Assembly: GCF_001434535.1 (NCBI RefSeq)
Contig: NZ_AYYW01000037.1
Coordinates: forward strand, 30,036 to 94,035
From: Ligilactobacillus animalis KCTC 3501 = DSM 20602
GTDB lineage: Bacteria > Bacillota > Bacilli > Lactobacillales > Lactobacillaceae
DNA length: 64,000 nucleotides
Direction: 5' to 3'
The position numbers and the translations under genes were made by a program. Every line of letters starts with the position of its first letter. Within the stretch, counting starts at the first letter, position 1. Shown piece by piece: positions 1 to 10,430 of the stretch. The notes beneath the pieces are model-generated. The model saw nothing but the letters and a program-made list of their open reading frames with translations, did not search any database and was not told where the DNA came from.

Positions 1-1
1 T

Positions 2-3000
2 GGTCACTGGTATCTCTTCAATGATCAAGGTGAAATGCAACGTGGTCTGCAATATTTACCTAAAGAAAATAAATTAGTATCGTATGATCACGATGGTTGG
101 ATGCAGTATGGTGAACAAACAGTAGGCAATAAGAAATATTACTTTGATACATTTAATGGGGCTTTAAAAGCTAAAGGTTTAAATAATATATCTGATCACT
201 GGTTCTTATTTGGAAACACTGGTGATGTTTTGACAGGTGAACAAGAAGTAAATGGTGAAAAGTTATTTTTCGATAAGGATACTGCACAGTTGAAGACAGG
301 TTTACAAAAGATCGATTCAAACATTGTATATGTAGATCCTAAAACTGCTAGCTATAAAAAGAACTTTTTATTTAATGATAATGGCAAGTGGTATTATTTT
401 GATAGTCAAACAGGTATTGGGAGCGAGAAACAACTTAACTCTTATATGCTGACTGATCTCGCGGTGAGTGATGATTATCGTAATGGCAATGTGCTTTATT
501 CACATGATGGGGAAAATATTGAAAACATTGATGGTTATCTAACTGCTGATTCATGGTACCGACCAAAAGAAATTTTAGATAATGGTGAACATTGGCGCCT
601 TTCAACTACGAATGATAAACGTCCGCTATTAATGGTATGGTGGCCTAATAAAGAAGTAAAAGTAAATTATCTCAATTTTATGGCAGATAAAGGGCTATTA
701 CAACAAAATAACTTCTCAACTAGTGACGATAGCAAGGAGTTACAAAGAGCTGCTGAAGAAGTTCAAAAGAATATTGAAAAGAAGATCTCATCTGAGAATG
801 GGAAAACAGATTGGCTCAGAGAAACGTTGAGCAGCTTTATTGCTACACAACCTATGTGGAATCGTGAGAGCGAAGATCCTGCCTACTTTGGCTTCCAATT
901 CCAAGGCGGATTCTTGAAATATGTTAATAATGATCTCGTACCAGATACTGCATCTGATTGGAGATTGATGGGTCGTCAGCCAATAAATGTTGATGGAAAA
1001 GGGGATCAAGGGGCAGAGTTCTTATTAGCAAATGATATAGATAACTCTAATCCAGTCGTTCAAGCAGAACAATTGAATTGGTTACACTACTTATTGAACT
1101 TTGGTAATATTACTGCTAATGATTCGCAAGCAAACTTTGACGGAATTAGGATCGATGCGGTGGATAATGTTGATGCTGATCTATTATCCATTGCGGGGGA
1201 TTATATGCGTGCAGCATATGGGACTTCCGAAAATGATGCCAATGCCAATAAGCATCTTTCAATTTTAGAAGATTGGAATATCAACGATGCTGAGTACACC
1301 AAAAAGATCGGAACGCCACAAATCTCTATTGATAACCATACTGTAACTCAGATAACAGCTTCTCTAAGTAAGCAACAAGGCGGAAATGATCGTATGGGTC
1401 GTTTCCTTGAATGGTATATGGTCGATCGTAGTCATGATGATAGTGAGAATGTCGCGATCCCTAGTTTTGCTTTTGTTAGAGCGCATGATTATGCTGTTCA
1501 AGATATGGTGCAACAAGCAACGACTGATGCTACTGGTGCAGAAGCAAATCATTCTAATTGGGATCAATTAGCAAAAGGTCTGGAATTATATAATGCCGAT
1601 CAAGCAAAAACTGTGAAAAAATACAATCGCTACAATATTCCAAGCTCATATGCGTTGTTACTGACAAATAAAGATAGCATTCCACGTGTTTACTATGGTG
1701 ATGTCTTTACTGATGGTGGACAATATATGTCCCAAAAGTCGATCTACTACGATGTTATTGATAATTTACTACGTTCTAGGGTCAAATATGTAGCCGGTGG
1801 TCAAACTATGGCTGTTGATCAACATGATATTTTGACGAGTGTTCGTTTTGGTAAGGGTGCAATGAAAGTAAGTGATGCAGGTACTGATGAAACTAGAACA
1901 GAAGGTATCGGGGTCATTATTTCTAACAATACTGATTTAAAACTTTCCGATAATGAACAAGTAGTATTGCACATGGGAGCAGCACATCGCAACCAAGCAT
2001 ATCGTCCAGTTGTACTTTCAACAAATGATGGTATTGAAAACTATACATCAGATACTGATGCACCAATTATGTATACAGATAATAACGGTGATTTGATTTT
2101 TAGCAATAAAGATGTTGTAGTTAATGGAAATGTGTTGGCTAACACAAGTGTTAGAGGAGTAACTAATCCATTTGTAACAGGTTATCTTGCGGTTTGGGTC
2201 CCAGTAGGTGCTGAAAGTGATCAAGATGCGCGAACAACAGCATCAACCGAAAAGCATGGCAGTGATGAGATGTTTAGATCAAATGCTGCAACAGATTCGA
2301 ACGTTATCTATGAAGGCTTTTCTAACTTCCAAGCTCCACCAGCAAGTCCAGAGCAAGCAGCCAATGTGGTGATCGCTAAGAATGTCGATCTCTTCAAGCA
2401 ATGGGGGATCACAAGCTTCGAATTTGCACCGCAATATCGCTCAAGTACGGATGGTACTTTTATCGATTCGATTATTAGTAATGGCTATGCCTTCACAGAT
2501 CGTTACGATCTAGGTTTTGGTGAACCAACCAAATATGGAACAGATAGTGATCTACGCCAAGCATTGCGCAGTTTACATGAAGTTGGGATACAAGCAATTG
2601 CTGACTGGGTCCCAGATCAAGTCTATGCTTTGCCAGGCAAAGAAGTCGTTGCGGCTACTCGAGTAGATGATCATGGAAATTACATTGATGGGTCTCAAAT
2701 CAATGATACATTGTATGTTGCTAATACTCGTGGAGGTGGAGAATACCAAAGTAAGTTTGGTGGAGCATTCTTAGAAGAGTTGAAGCAAAAGTATCCACAA
2801 CTATTCCAAAAAGCTCAGATCTCAACTGGTGTTCCGATCAATGGCGACGTTCAAATCAAAGAATGGTCAGCTAAATACATGAATGGTACTAATATCTTGA
2901 GTAGAGGTGCCGGCTATGTGTTGAAGGATGAAAATAGTGGAGTATATTTCAATGTTGACCGTAATGGATTTCCAACACAACTTAAAAATTCTTCACTAGA

Positions 3001-3352
3001 CAGTGTATTTGTCAAAAATGAAGATGGAAGTATTAGTTACTTTAAAGAGGGTAAGTTATATCGGAACCAATTTTTAGAAAAAGATGGTAACTGGTACTAT
3101 TTCGATAATGATGGTCACATGGTCCGTGAGAATGGTGAGTCTAATAATGGTTTTGTGATTTTGGATGATCCAGAATACAGCGGAGTATATTTCTTTATGG
3201 ATAATGGGGTTTCATTTAGAAATGGATTTATGACTGCACGAGATGGGGCAACATACTACTTCGATCAATATGGTAGAATGATCAAAAATCAGAAAAAAGA
3301 GATCAATGGAACAGAATATAATTTCGATAAAGATGGAAGATTGATCAAATAA
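2..3352 (+). CDS. GH70 glucansucrase (5'-truncated by window edge)
   Basis: Secreted enzyme that splits sucrose and polymerises the glucose into alpha-glucan, releasing fructose. The frame is open from base 2, so the start and signal peptide lie outside the window. About four YYFD/WYLF glucan-binding repeats come first, then the circularly permuted GH70 catalytic core. Motif [13 protein letters not shown] has the nucleophile Asp at codon 1154-1156, motif III SILEDWN has the acid/base Glu at 1268-1270, and motif [12 protein letters not shown] has the stabilising Asp at 1487-1489. Motif I ADWVPDQ, near 2600, follows the others as GH70 requires. More glucan-binding repeats close the protein. The Trp after EDW favours sucrose use over starch-type glucanotransfer. 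The triplet after the stabilising Asp is YAV, not the common SEV or NNS, so linkage type cannot be predicted safely. Confidence 0.95.
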   Translation, partial: GHWYLFNDQGEMQRGLQYLPKENKLVSYDHDGWMQYGEQTVGNKKYYFDTFNGALKAKGLNNISDHWFLFGNTGDVLTGEQEVNGEKLFFDKDTAQLKTGLQKIDSNIVYVDPKTASYKKNFLFNDNGKWYYFDSQTGIGSEKQLNSYMLTDLAVSDDYRNGNVLYSHDGENIENIDGYLTADSWYRPKEILDNGEHWRLSTTNDKRPLLMVWWPNKEVKVNYLNFMADKGLLQQNNFSTSDDSKELQRAAEEVQKNIEKKISSENGKTDWLRETLSSFIATQPMWNRESEDPAYFGFQFQGGFLKYVNNDLVPDTASDWRLMGRQPINVDGKGDQGAEFLLANDIDNSNPVVQAEQLNWLHYLLNFGNITANDSQANFDGIRIDAVDNVDADLLSIAGDYMRAAYGTSENDANANKHLSILEDWNINDAEYTKKIGTPQISIDNHTVTQITASLSKQQGGNDRMGRFLEWYMVDRSHDDSENVAIPSFAFVRAHDYAVQDMVQQATTDATGAEANHSNWDQLAKGLELYNADQAKTVKKYNRYNIPSSYALLLTNKDSIPRVYYGDVFTDGGQYMSQKSIYYDVIDNLLRSRVKYVAGGQTMAVDQHDILTSVRFGKGAMKVSDAGTDETRTEGIGVIISNNTDLKLSDNEQVVLHMGAAHRNQAYRPVVLSTNDGIENYTSDTDAPIMYTDNNGDLIFSNKDVVVNGNVLANTSVRGVTNPFVTGYLAVWVPVGAESDQDARTTASTEKHGSDEMFRSNAATDSNVIYEGFSNFQAPPASPEQAANVVIAKNVDLFKQWGITSFEFAPQYRSSTDGTFIDSIISNGYAFTDRYDLGFGEPTKYGTDSDLRQALRSLHEVGIQAIADWVPDQVYALPGKEVVAATRVDDHGNYIDGSQINDTLYVANTRGGGEYQSKFGGAFLEELKQKYPQLFQKAQISTGVPINGDVQIKEWSAKYMNGTNILSRGAGYVLKDENSGVYFNVDRNGFPTQLKNSSLDSVFVKNEDGSISYFKEGKLYRNQFLEKDGNWYYFDNDGHMVRENGESNNGFVILDDPEYSGVYFFMDNGVSFRNGFMTARDGATYYFDQYGRMIKNQKKEINGTEYNFDKDGRLIK

Positions 3353-3354
3353 AA

Positions 3355-3402
3355 GAAAAAAGTTCTATGAAGCAGCTTACTGTTTCGTAGGGCTTTTTTG
3401 TA
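3355..3402 (+). terminator. Rho-independent terminator after glucansucrase
   Basis: An A-run and left arm (aagttctatgaagcag) pair, with G-U wobbles, to ctgtttcgtagggct, followed by TTTTTT. It starts directly after the glucansucrase stop codon, so the next gene needs its own promoter. Confidence 0.8.
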
Positions 3403-3512
3403 TAAGGATCGAGAATAGGACATTTTCAGTAAAGTGTATTTTTTTAAAATACACTTTTATTAATATTGGTGGTAAAATTAATCTGTTTATAGTAATTTGG
3501 GAGGCTTTAGTA

Positions 3513-6500
3513 ATGGATATTGAACGGTTAGAAAAAATTCTGGCTACTCAAAAGGTAAAATCTAAAAAACTTATCTATATCTCTAGTTTAACGATCGCTC
3601 TATTGGCAGCTGGTACTTATAATCAGCAGGATGTTTCAGCGGACCAAGTCAATGCTTCTGAGACATCTAAGGTACAAGTGCCAGCAGAGGAGATCAAGGA
3701 AAACTCTGATATAGCAGGATCTGAAAATGATGAACAAAGAACAAGTGCTACAACTAGCACAACACAAGAAGACCCAGATCCAAAACAGTTAGAGACGGAT
3801 ACGCCTGAAAAAGATGCTGCTAAGGATACAACGGTTCAAGGTAAAGTAAAAGAGAGTGCAGTGGTCGACAGTACAAGTGTCGATAATAATGCCAAGACTG
3901 ATAACGCTAATGATAATTTAGTTGAGCAAAAGCGTGATGATCACTGGTATTTAATTAATGAAACGACTGGCCAACAAATGTGACGATGGTCAAATGCAGT
4001 ATGGTCAGCAAAAGATCAAGGGTGCTTGGTATAATTTTGATACTTACGATGGTGCAATGAAGACAGGATTTGTAAAGATACCTGACCAAAATAAGACGGT
4101 CTACTATGATTCTAAGGGCCAAATGCAATATGGTTGGCAATGGGTGGATAACGCAACCCGTTACTTTGATACATTCAATGGTGCAATGGCGATCGGTCAA
4201 AAGAAGATCAACGATCATTGGTATTTGTTTGATAAGAATGGAGCAATGCAACGCGGTTTCCAAAATCTAAAGGATTATGGCGAAGATAAGACAGCGTACT
4301 ATAACCAAGATGGATGGATGCAATACGGCTGGCAATGGCTGGATAATGCGACCCGTTATTTTGACACATTCGATGGTGCGATGGCGATCGGTCAAAAGAA
4401 GATCAACGATCATTGGTATTTGTTTGATAAGAATGGAGCAATGCAACGCGGTTTCCAAAATCTAAAGGATTATGGCGAAGATAAGACAGCGTACTATAAC
4501 CAAGATGGATGGATGCAATACGGCTGGCAATGGCTGGATAATGCGACCCGTTATTTTGACACATACAACGGTGCGATGGCGATCGGCCAAAAGAAGATCA
4601 CTGGACACTGGTATTTGTTTGATAATAACGGTGCAATGCAACGTGGCTTCCAAAATCTAAAGGATTATGGCGAAGATAAGACGGCGTACTATAATCAAGA
4701 TGGATGGATGCAATACGGCTGGCAATGGCTGGACAATGCGACCCGTTATTTTGACACATTCGATGGTGCAATGGCGATCGGCCAAAAGAAGATCAATGAT
4801 CACTGGTATCTGTTTGATAAAAACGGAGCAATGCAACGCGGTTTCCAATATCTACCAGAAGATAAGAAAATTGCGTACTATAATCAAGATGGCTGGATGG
4901 TATATGGTAAGCAAAATATTTCTGGTAAGACATATAGCTTTAACACATATAATGGTGCCTTAGAGAATATGGATGGGCAGCAAAAGCTTGATGGCAACTG
5001 GTATTTGTTTAACAAGGGAGAAGTTTTGACTGGCTTCCAAGAGATCAAGGATCAAAATAAGACAGTCTACTACGACCCAAATACTGCACGTATGCAATAT
5101 GGTTGGCAAACGATCGCTAATAATAAATATTACTTTGACACCTTTGATGGTTCGATGTATACGGGGAGTCATTTGATCGATGGAGTAGATTACTCCTTTA
5201 ATGATGATGGTACATTATTGCCATTAACGATCCAAAATTATCGTGAAATGGTTGCTAAAGAAGTAGCCGATGATATTCAAAAAACTTATGGTCAAAATAT
5301 TGACTATGATTGGAATAATCAAAATGATGATTATCTGGCTTTCATGTTACATGACACAGCCCAATTAGTTGCACGTAATAATTTAGCAGCAACTTCTGAA
5401 GCTGTGCAAAAGAATTTAGCGAATAATGCTTTGTTCACAGGAACAGCTAATGTGGTGTGGACTAAGAGTTATAAAGACATGCAACAAGCTATCAATCAAG
5501 CCGCAAATGATTTTATGAATGTTTTTGCACCGGGGACTGACTTATCTAAATCAGCTATCGGTGTTGGTGCTAAGGAAATGAATGATAGTATAAATGTTGC
5601 TATCATTATCTTTACACCAGGCAAGAATGACACATCCAAGGAAGAAATGGCTGATTCGACACTTACTGCTAAGGTATCTGATGTTTATACAGCACCGGGT
5701 GTTAATGCACAAGCTAGTGATGGTTTGCAAGCCGGAGAAACGATCAGTGCAGGTGAATTGGGCAATACCTTTAAAGTATCTCCAAGCTTGTTGAACGGTG
5801 TTAAGGGACAAAAGATCGGTGAACAAAACTTGAAATTGATCTTTAGTAGTTTACCAGGTAATGAATCAGGACTAGAGGGTCAGAAACTTTATAAGGGTAC
5901 AGATGGCAATGATTATCATTACGTTTTCTGGTTAAATGATACTTTTGCTGGTCAAAAAGTTGGTAAGCAAGAGGCGTTTTTAGCTGCAAATAAAGATGCT
6001 GTATATGGTGAACCATTGCAGGTCAGCTATTCTGCTACTCTAACGTGGGGTGCTCCAGTTGCAGTCTCAACAGGTATTACAGGTGTTCCAACCAGTCAAA
6101 TGACAGATGAACAGATCGATCTTGCTTATAAGACAGGGACAAATACCGGTTTGCGCTATGATGCTGTTACGGTCAAACCGATCGAAGGAATGACCGAGGA
6201 TATGATCCGTGGGGTCGATATTGGTAGCTATCAATCTTTGATCAACGCAGGTGTTAAATTCTATGACTTCGATGGGAATGAAGCTCCAATTTATAAGGTT
6301 TTAAAGGATGCTGGGGTCAACTGGATCCGACTACGTGTTTGGAATGATCCATACGATGTTAATAACAACACATATGCTGGTGGCGATTGTAGTGAAGCTA
6401 ACGTTGTTCAAATGGCAAAAGATGCTTCTAAGTATGGGTTGAAAGTCTTACTTGATTTCCATTACTCTGATTTTTGGGCTGACCCTGCTAAGCAACCATT

Positions 6501-7854
6501 ACCTAAAGCTTGGGAAGATCAAACAGGCGACTCATTGGCTAAGAGTGTTTACAATTATACAAGTAAAGTCTTGACTGATTTAAAGAATGCTGGTGTTGAT
6601 GTTGGAATGGTCCAAGTTGGTAATGAGATCACAAATGGTGTCTTTGGTATCTATTCCAATCGTGACCGCGGTGAATCATATTTAAATATCTGGGGCAACA
6701 AAGAAAAAGCAGCTCAAATTTCTCAATATTTGAATGCGGGTTCTAAAGCGGTTCGTGATGTTTTACCTGAAGCTAAAGTGGCTATTCAATTAGAAACACC
6801 AAATGTACCTAAATATACTAATATTATGAATGCTTTACGTGATAATAACGTTGATTATGATATTTTAGGTACGTCATATTATCCATTCTGGTCAACACAT
6901 GATGGCAATGGTTGGTATGATGATGTTGATATGGGATGGGGTGCTAACACACCTAAGAGTTTGGAAGGTATCGAAAAACTTGCTAAGCAAGAATATGGCA
7001 AGCAAGTAGTTGTATTGGAAACCGGTTGGATCAATAATGTTCGTGATTCGGATGGTACTGGTAACTCGATCGGACCTGATTCAGAGATCCAAGCATATAG
7101 CCATGATCCACAAGGACAAGTTGATGCGATGTCAGATATGTATAAAGCTTTAGTCGCTCAAGGCGGTTTAGGCGGTTTCTGGTGGGAACCAGCATGGATC
7201 CCAGTTAAGGCTGGCTGGGAAAACTGGCAATTTAACAAGGATGCATCTGATAAGTACGGTACTGGTTGGGCTTCGCAATATGCAGTTGGTTATGCTCCAG
7301 ATAGTGTGATGTATTACAATGGTCAACCAACTTGGGGTGGCTCAACCTGGGATAACGTAGCCTTATTCGACGATCTAGGACATCCGCTTCAATCATTGAA
7401 GATGTACAATGGTTTCTTACATGGTTATGAAACACCAAAAGCACCTGAAAAAGCAACATCCACGCTCAGCTTTAAGGTAAATAAGGTGTGGAATAGTAAT
7501 AATGTAGCTTTAAAAGATGGGATCGCTGAAGGCTCCACGCTTACTGCTTCTGATATGGTCGAACCCCTTTCTGCTGCGGCAAATGAATTGCTTAGCGGAA
7601 CAGGCGCATTTACTCAAGAAAATTTAGAGAAGATCGCAAGTGGTTTGGGTGGTATGACTACTGCTTTAGAAGGTTCTAAAACTTATTATGCTGATAATGG
7701 TGATGCTTATCACTATGTTTTCTGGTTTACTGAAGGTAAAACGGCTGAACAAAAAGCATGGAATTTCTACAATGATAATAAGAATGCCAAATATGGTGAA
7801 CCTTTAGTTGCAAATGTTGAAGCAACTGTAACTTGGGGTGCAGCTAAGGCATAA
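3513..7854 (+). pseudogene. Secreted GH53 endo-beta-1,4-galactanase with glucan-binding repeats, broken by a deletion
   Basis: Two overlapping frames (3513-3983 and 3958-7854) encode one original protein. The first has a good Shine-Dalgarno (gggagg, 3499-3504), a signal peptide (KKLIYISSLTIALLAAGTY) and an acidic Ser/Thr linker, and stops inside the first glucan-binding repeat. The second resumes mid-repeat with no ribosome site or signal peptide. Compared with the sibling gene at 7950, about 50 bases are missing near 3980. The second part holds about seven glucan-binding repeats, an unidentified segment (5215-5620), then a GH53 barrel from about 6211 with acid/base Glu in VGNEITNG (about 6625) and nucleophile Glu in VLETGW (about 7018). 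A duplicated module of roughly 130 residues flanks the barrel. GH53 cleaves beta-1,4-galactan side chains of pectin. As written, the enzyme cannot be secreted. An assembly collapse in the repeats is the alternative. Confidence 0.88.
4132..4850 (+). repeat. Near-identical 195-bp tandem repeats (65-residue glucan-binding units)
   Basis: Units begin at 4132, 4327, 4522 and 4717, exactly 195 bases apart, each starting at the GWQW codons. Copies differ by only a few bases, far less than the diverged repeats on either side. This points to recent unequal crossing-over or gene conversion and makes copy number likely to vary and hard to assemble. Confidence 0.92.
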
Positions 7855-7860
7855 TAAATT

Positions 7861-7907
7861 AGGCTAGAAGAGTGGCTCTTGAAGTGACTTTTCTAGTCTA
7901 TTTTTGA
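7861..7907 (+). terminator. Terminator after the GH53 gene
   Basis: The left arm aggctagaagagt pairs with acttttctagtct (G-U wobbles allowed) and is followed by ATTTTTG. It lies seven bases past the GH53 stop codon and separates it from the C39-like gene. Confidence 0.72.
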
Positions 7908-7949
7908 TAAAATCAGGATAAAATAATGCGATATCAAGGAGATGAGATG

Positions 7950-10343
7950 ATGGATAGACGACTCAAGCAGATCTTGAATGCACAAAATATGATGGCCAAA
8001 CGAAAAGTTTTTTATATCTCAAGTGCGACCGTAGCTTTATTAGCAACAGGTATATATTCACCGCAAGTGATACAAGCAGATCAAACTGCCACAACAGAAA
8101 GTACTCAGGTTCAAACTGAACAGTCTGAGGTACAAAAGGTAGAAGAAAACTCTAAAGTAGAAACATCACAAGTTGATGTAGAAAGCACCACTGACTCGGA
8201 GCGATCAGAAAACACAACGATAGGGGCTACTTCAAAAGAAACCGAAGCCGCGCAGACAACTGAACTGACAGCACAAGAAGATACAGAAAAAACATTAATG
8301 AATGTTGAAAGCGAAACTGAACCAGTTCAAAAAGAAGAAACAAAACAATTGGTCGAACAAAAACAGGGGAATGATTGGTATTTGATCGATAAAGAGACTG
8401 GTGAAAAAGCAACAGGTTTTCAAAGATTAGAGGAGCAGGCTAAAACTGTTTATTACAATAATGAAGGCAAGATGCAGTATGGATGGCAATGGGTCAATAA
8501 TGCCACACATTATTTCGATACATTTAATGGGGCAATGGCGATCGGTGAAAAAAACATCAATGGTCATTGGTATCTCTTCAATGAACAAGGCCAAATGCAA
8601 CGGGGATTTCAAACGCTAGAAAATAGCGATGAAAAAAAGACTGTTTATTACAATAAAGATGGTTGGATGCTTTACGGATGGCAGTGGGTCAACAATGCCA
8701 CACATTATTTTGATACGTTCAATGGAGCAATGGCTACCGGTGAAAAAAATATCAACGGTCACTGGTATTTATTTGATAGACAGGGCCAGATGCAACGAGG
8801 TTTTCAAAATCTGGATCAATATGGACAAAATAAGACTGTTTACTATAATGATCAAGGACATATGCTTTATGGACAACAGCGGATCGCTAATAAATGGTAT
8901 AACTTTGATACGCTTGATGGTGCGATGAAGACGGGCTTTCAATATATAGCAAATCAAAATAAATGGGTCTATTATGCTGTTGATGGTAATAACAGAGGTC
9001 AGATGCAGTATGGTTTTCAAAATATTGCGGGAAAGACATATTATTTTGATACATTTAATGGAACACAAAGTAAGAATAAACAACAAAACATCAATGGGAA
9101 TTGGTATCTATTTGACGAAGCTGGTATAATGCAGACTGGTTTTCAAAATCTAAATCGTTATGGACAAAATAAAGTAGTTTATTATGCACCAAATGGCCAA
9201 ATGCAATATGGGTATCAGACGATCGCAGGTAAACGGTATTACTTTGATACGTTTGATGGAGCAATGAAGCGCAATGCTTTAGTTTTTGATAAAGATAACA
9301 AAGTGTTGATCTATTTTACCGGTGACGGTTCTGCTGCTCAAGGGGTAAATGTCTTGATCGAAGGAAAAATGTATGGCTTTACGGAAGAAGGTGCTTTGAT
9401 AAATGCACCAGGTGAAGCAAAGATAGCTGGGAAATGGTATTTATTTGGTGATAATGATCAATTGCTGACAGGGATGCAGATCTTAAGCGATAAACGCCAG
9501 GTCTATTATGATCTTGAAACAGCTCAGATGAAATATGGGCAACTAAACTTAGCTGGAAAATGGTATTTATTTGATAAGATAAATGGTGCTATTCAAACTG
9601 GTTTCAAGGATCTGAAAGAGTACGGACAAAACAAAACTGTCTATTACAATGAACAGGGGCAGATGCAATATGGCCAACAGTTGATAGCTGGACATTGGTA
9701 CTTATTTGATACATTCGATGGAGCGATGAAAACAGGATTGCAATGGATCAAAGATCAAGCTAAGTTTGTTTATTATGCTTCAAATGGGCAGATGCAGTAC
9801 GGTATGATCCAAGCAGGGCGTATAACTTACTATGCTGACCAAGTCACTGGTTCGATCGAAGGAGTATTCAATAATGCTGAAGTAATTGGGCAAAATCCAG
9901 AGTTACCTACAGGTTGTGAGATAACAGCAGTGACAATGATGTTACGTTATGCTGGAAAAAATGTCAATAAGATCCAACTAGCTCATGAAATGCCGAGAAG
10001 TAACAATGGTGATTATGGTTTTGTTGGTGATCCATTCAGTGTAACTGGGTGGTGGGTCTTTCCAACAGGTGTAGCACCAGTAGTCAATAAATATATGGGA
10101 ACAAGTAAAGTTATGACGGGTGCAAGTTGGTCGGATATTTATCGACAGTTGTTGAATGGGCGCCTAGTTGTGGTTTGGATGGCTAATATGAATGGCTTTG
10201 TAAACCATGCGATCACACTGACAGGATATCGCAATGGGGTGATCTACTACAACAATCCTTGGACGGCTAAAAAAGAGTCTATGACTGCGGATCAATTCTA
10301 CAAGCACTGGAATGCTAATCGACAAAGAGCTCTAAGTTATTAA
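7950..10343 (+). CDS. Secreted C39-like peptidase with glucan-binding repeats
   Basis: Extracellular protein of 797 residues. The start ATG at 7950 is chosen because aaggag (7936-7941) lies eight bases upstream and the resulting N-terminus (MDRRLKQIL) matches the sibling GH53 protein (MDIERLEKIL); ATGs at 7926 and 7947 are also in frame. A signal peptide (KVFYISSATVALLATGIY) and an acidic Thr/Glu/Gln-rich linker of about 100 residues come first. More than ten glucan-binding repeats with YYFDTF and HWYLFD motifs follow. The C-terminal 170 residues look like a C39-type papain-like peptidase: Cys about 656 in LPTGCEITA and His about 753 in NHAITLTGY, with YYNNPW where the third catalytic residue is expected (Asn, often Asp in relatives). 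Its substrate is unknown; bacteriocin leader processing is unlikely because there is no ABC transporter fusion. It is expected to sit on alpha-glucan made by the nearby glucansucrase. Confidence 0.9.
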   Translation: MDRRLKQILNAQNMMAKRKVFYISSATVALLATGIYSPQVIQADQTATTESTQVQTEQSEVQKVEENSKVETSQVDVESTTDSERSENTTIGATSKETEAAQTTELTAQEDTEKTLMNVESETEPVQKEETKQLVEQKQGNDWYLIDKETGEKATGFQRLEEQAKTVYYNNEGKMQYGWQWVNNATHYFDTFNGAMAIGEKNINGHWYLFNEQGQMQRGFQTLENSDEKKTVYYNKDGWMLYGWQWVNNATHYFDTFNGAMATGEKNINGHWYLFDRQGQMQRGFQNLDQYGQNKTVYYNDQGHMLYGQQRIANKWYNFDTLDGAMKTGFQYIANQNKWVYYAVDGNNRGQMQYGFQNIAGKTYYFDTFNGTQSKNKQQNINGNWYLFDEAGIMQTGFQNLNRYGQNKVVYYAPNGQMQYGYQTIAGKRYYFDTFDGAMKRNALVFDKDNKVLIYFTGDGSAAQGVNVLIEGKMYGFTEEGALINAPGEAKIAGKWYLFGDNDQLLTGMQILSDKRQVYYDLETAQMKYGQLNLAGKWYLFDKINGAIQTGFKDLKEYGQNKTVYYNEQGQMQYGQQLIAGHWYLFDTFDGAMKTGLQWIKDQAKFVYYASNGQMQYGMIQAGRITYYADQVTGSIEGVFNNAEVIGQNPELPTGCEITAVTMMLRYAGKNVNKIQLAHEMPRSNNGDYGFVGDPFSVTGWWVFPTGVAPVVNKYMGTSKVMTGASWSDIYRQLLNGRLVVVWMANMNGFVNHAITLTGYRNGVIYYNNPWTAKKESMTADQFYKHWNANRQRALSY

Positions 10344-10372
10344 GTGAATTAAAATATTACAATTTAAACTAG

Positions 10373-10418
10373 AAAAAAGCTGATCAAATTTCACAAAAAT
10401 AAATTTGATCAGCTTTTT
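10373..10418. terminator. Bidirectional terminator between convergent genes
   Basis: A-run, left arm gctgatcaaattt, short loop, right arm aaatttgatcagc and T-run. The perfect stem with A and T flanks can stop transcription from both sides: the C39-like gene on plus and the membrane gene on minus. Confidence 0.93.
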
Positions 10419-10430
10419 AGGTGTATGATG

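Noticed and set aside
4267-4963. Several open frames on both strands across the glucan-binding repeats
   Set aside because: They repeat with the 195-bp period and lack ribosome sites; they mirror the GH53 frame.
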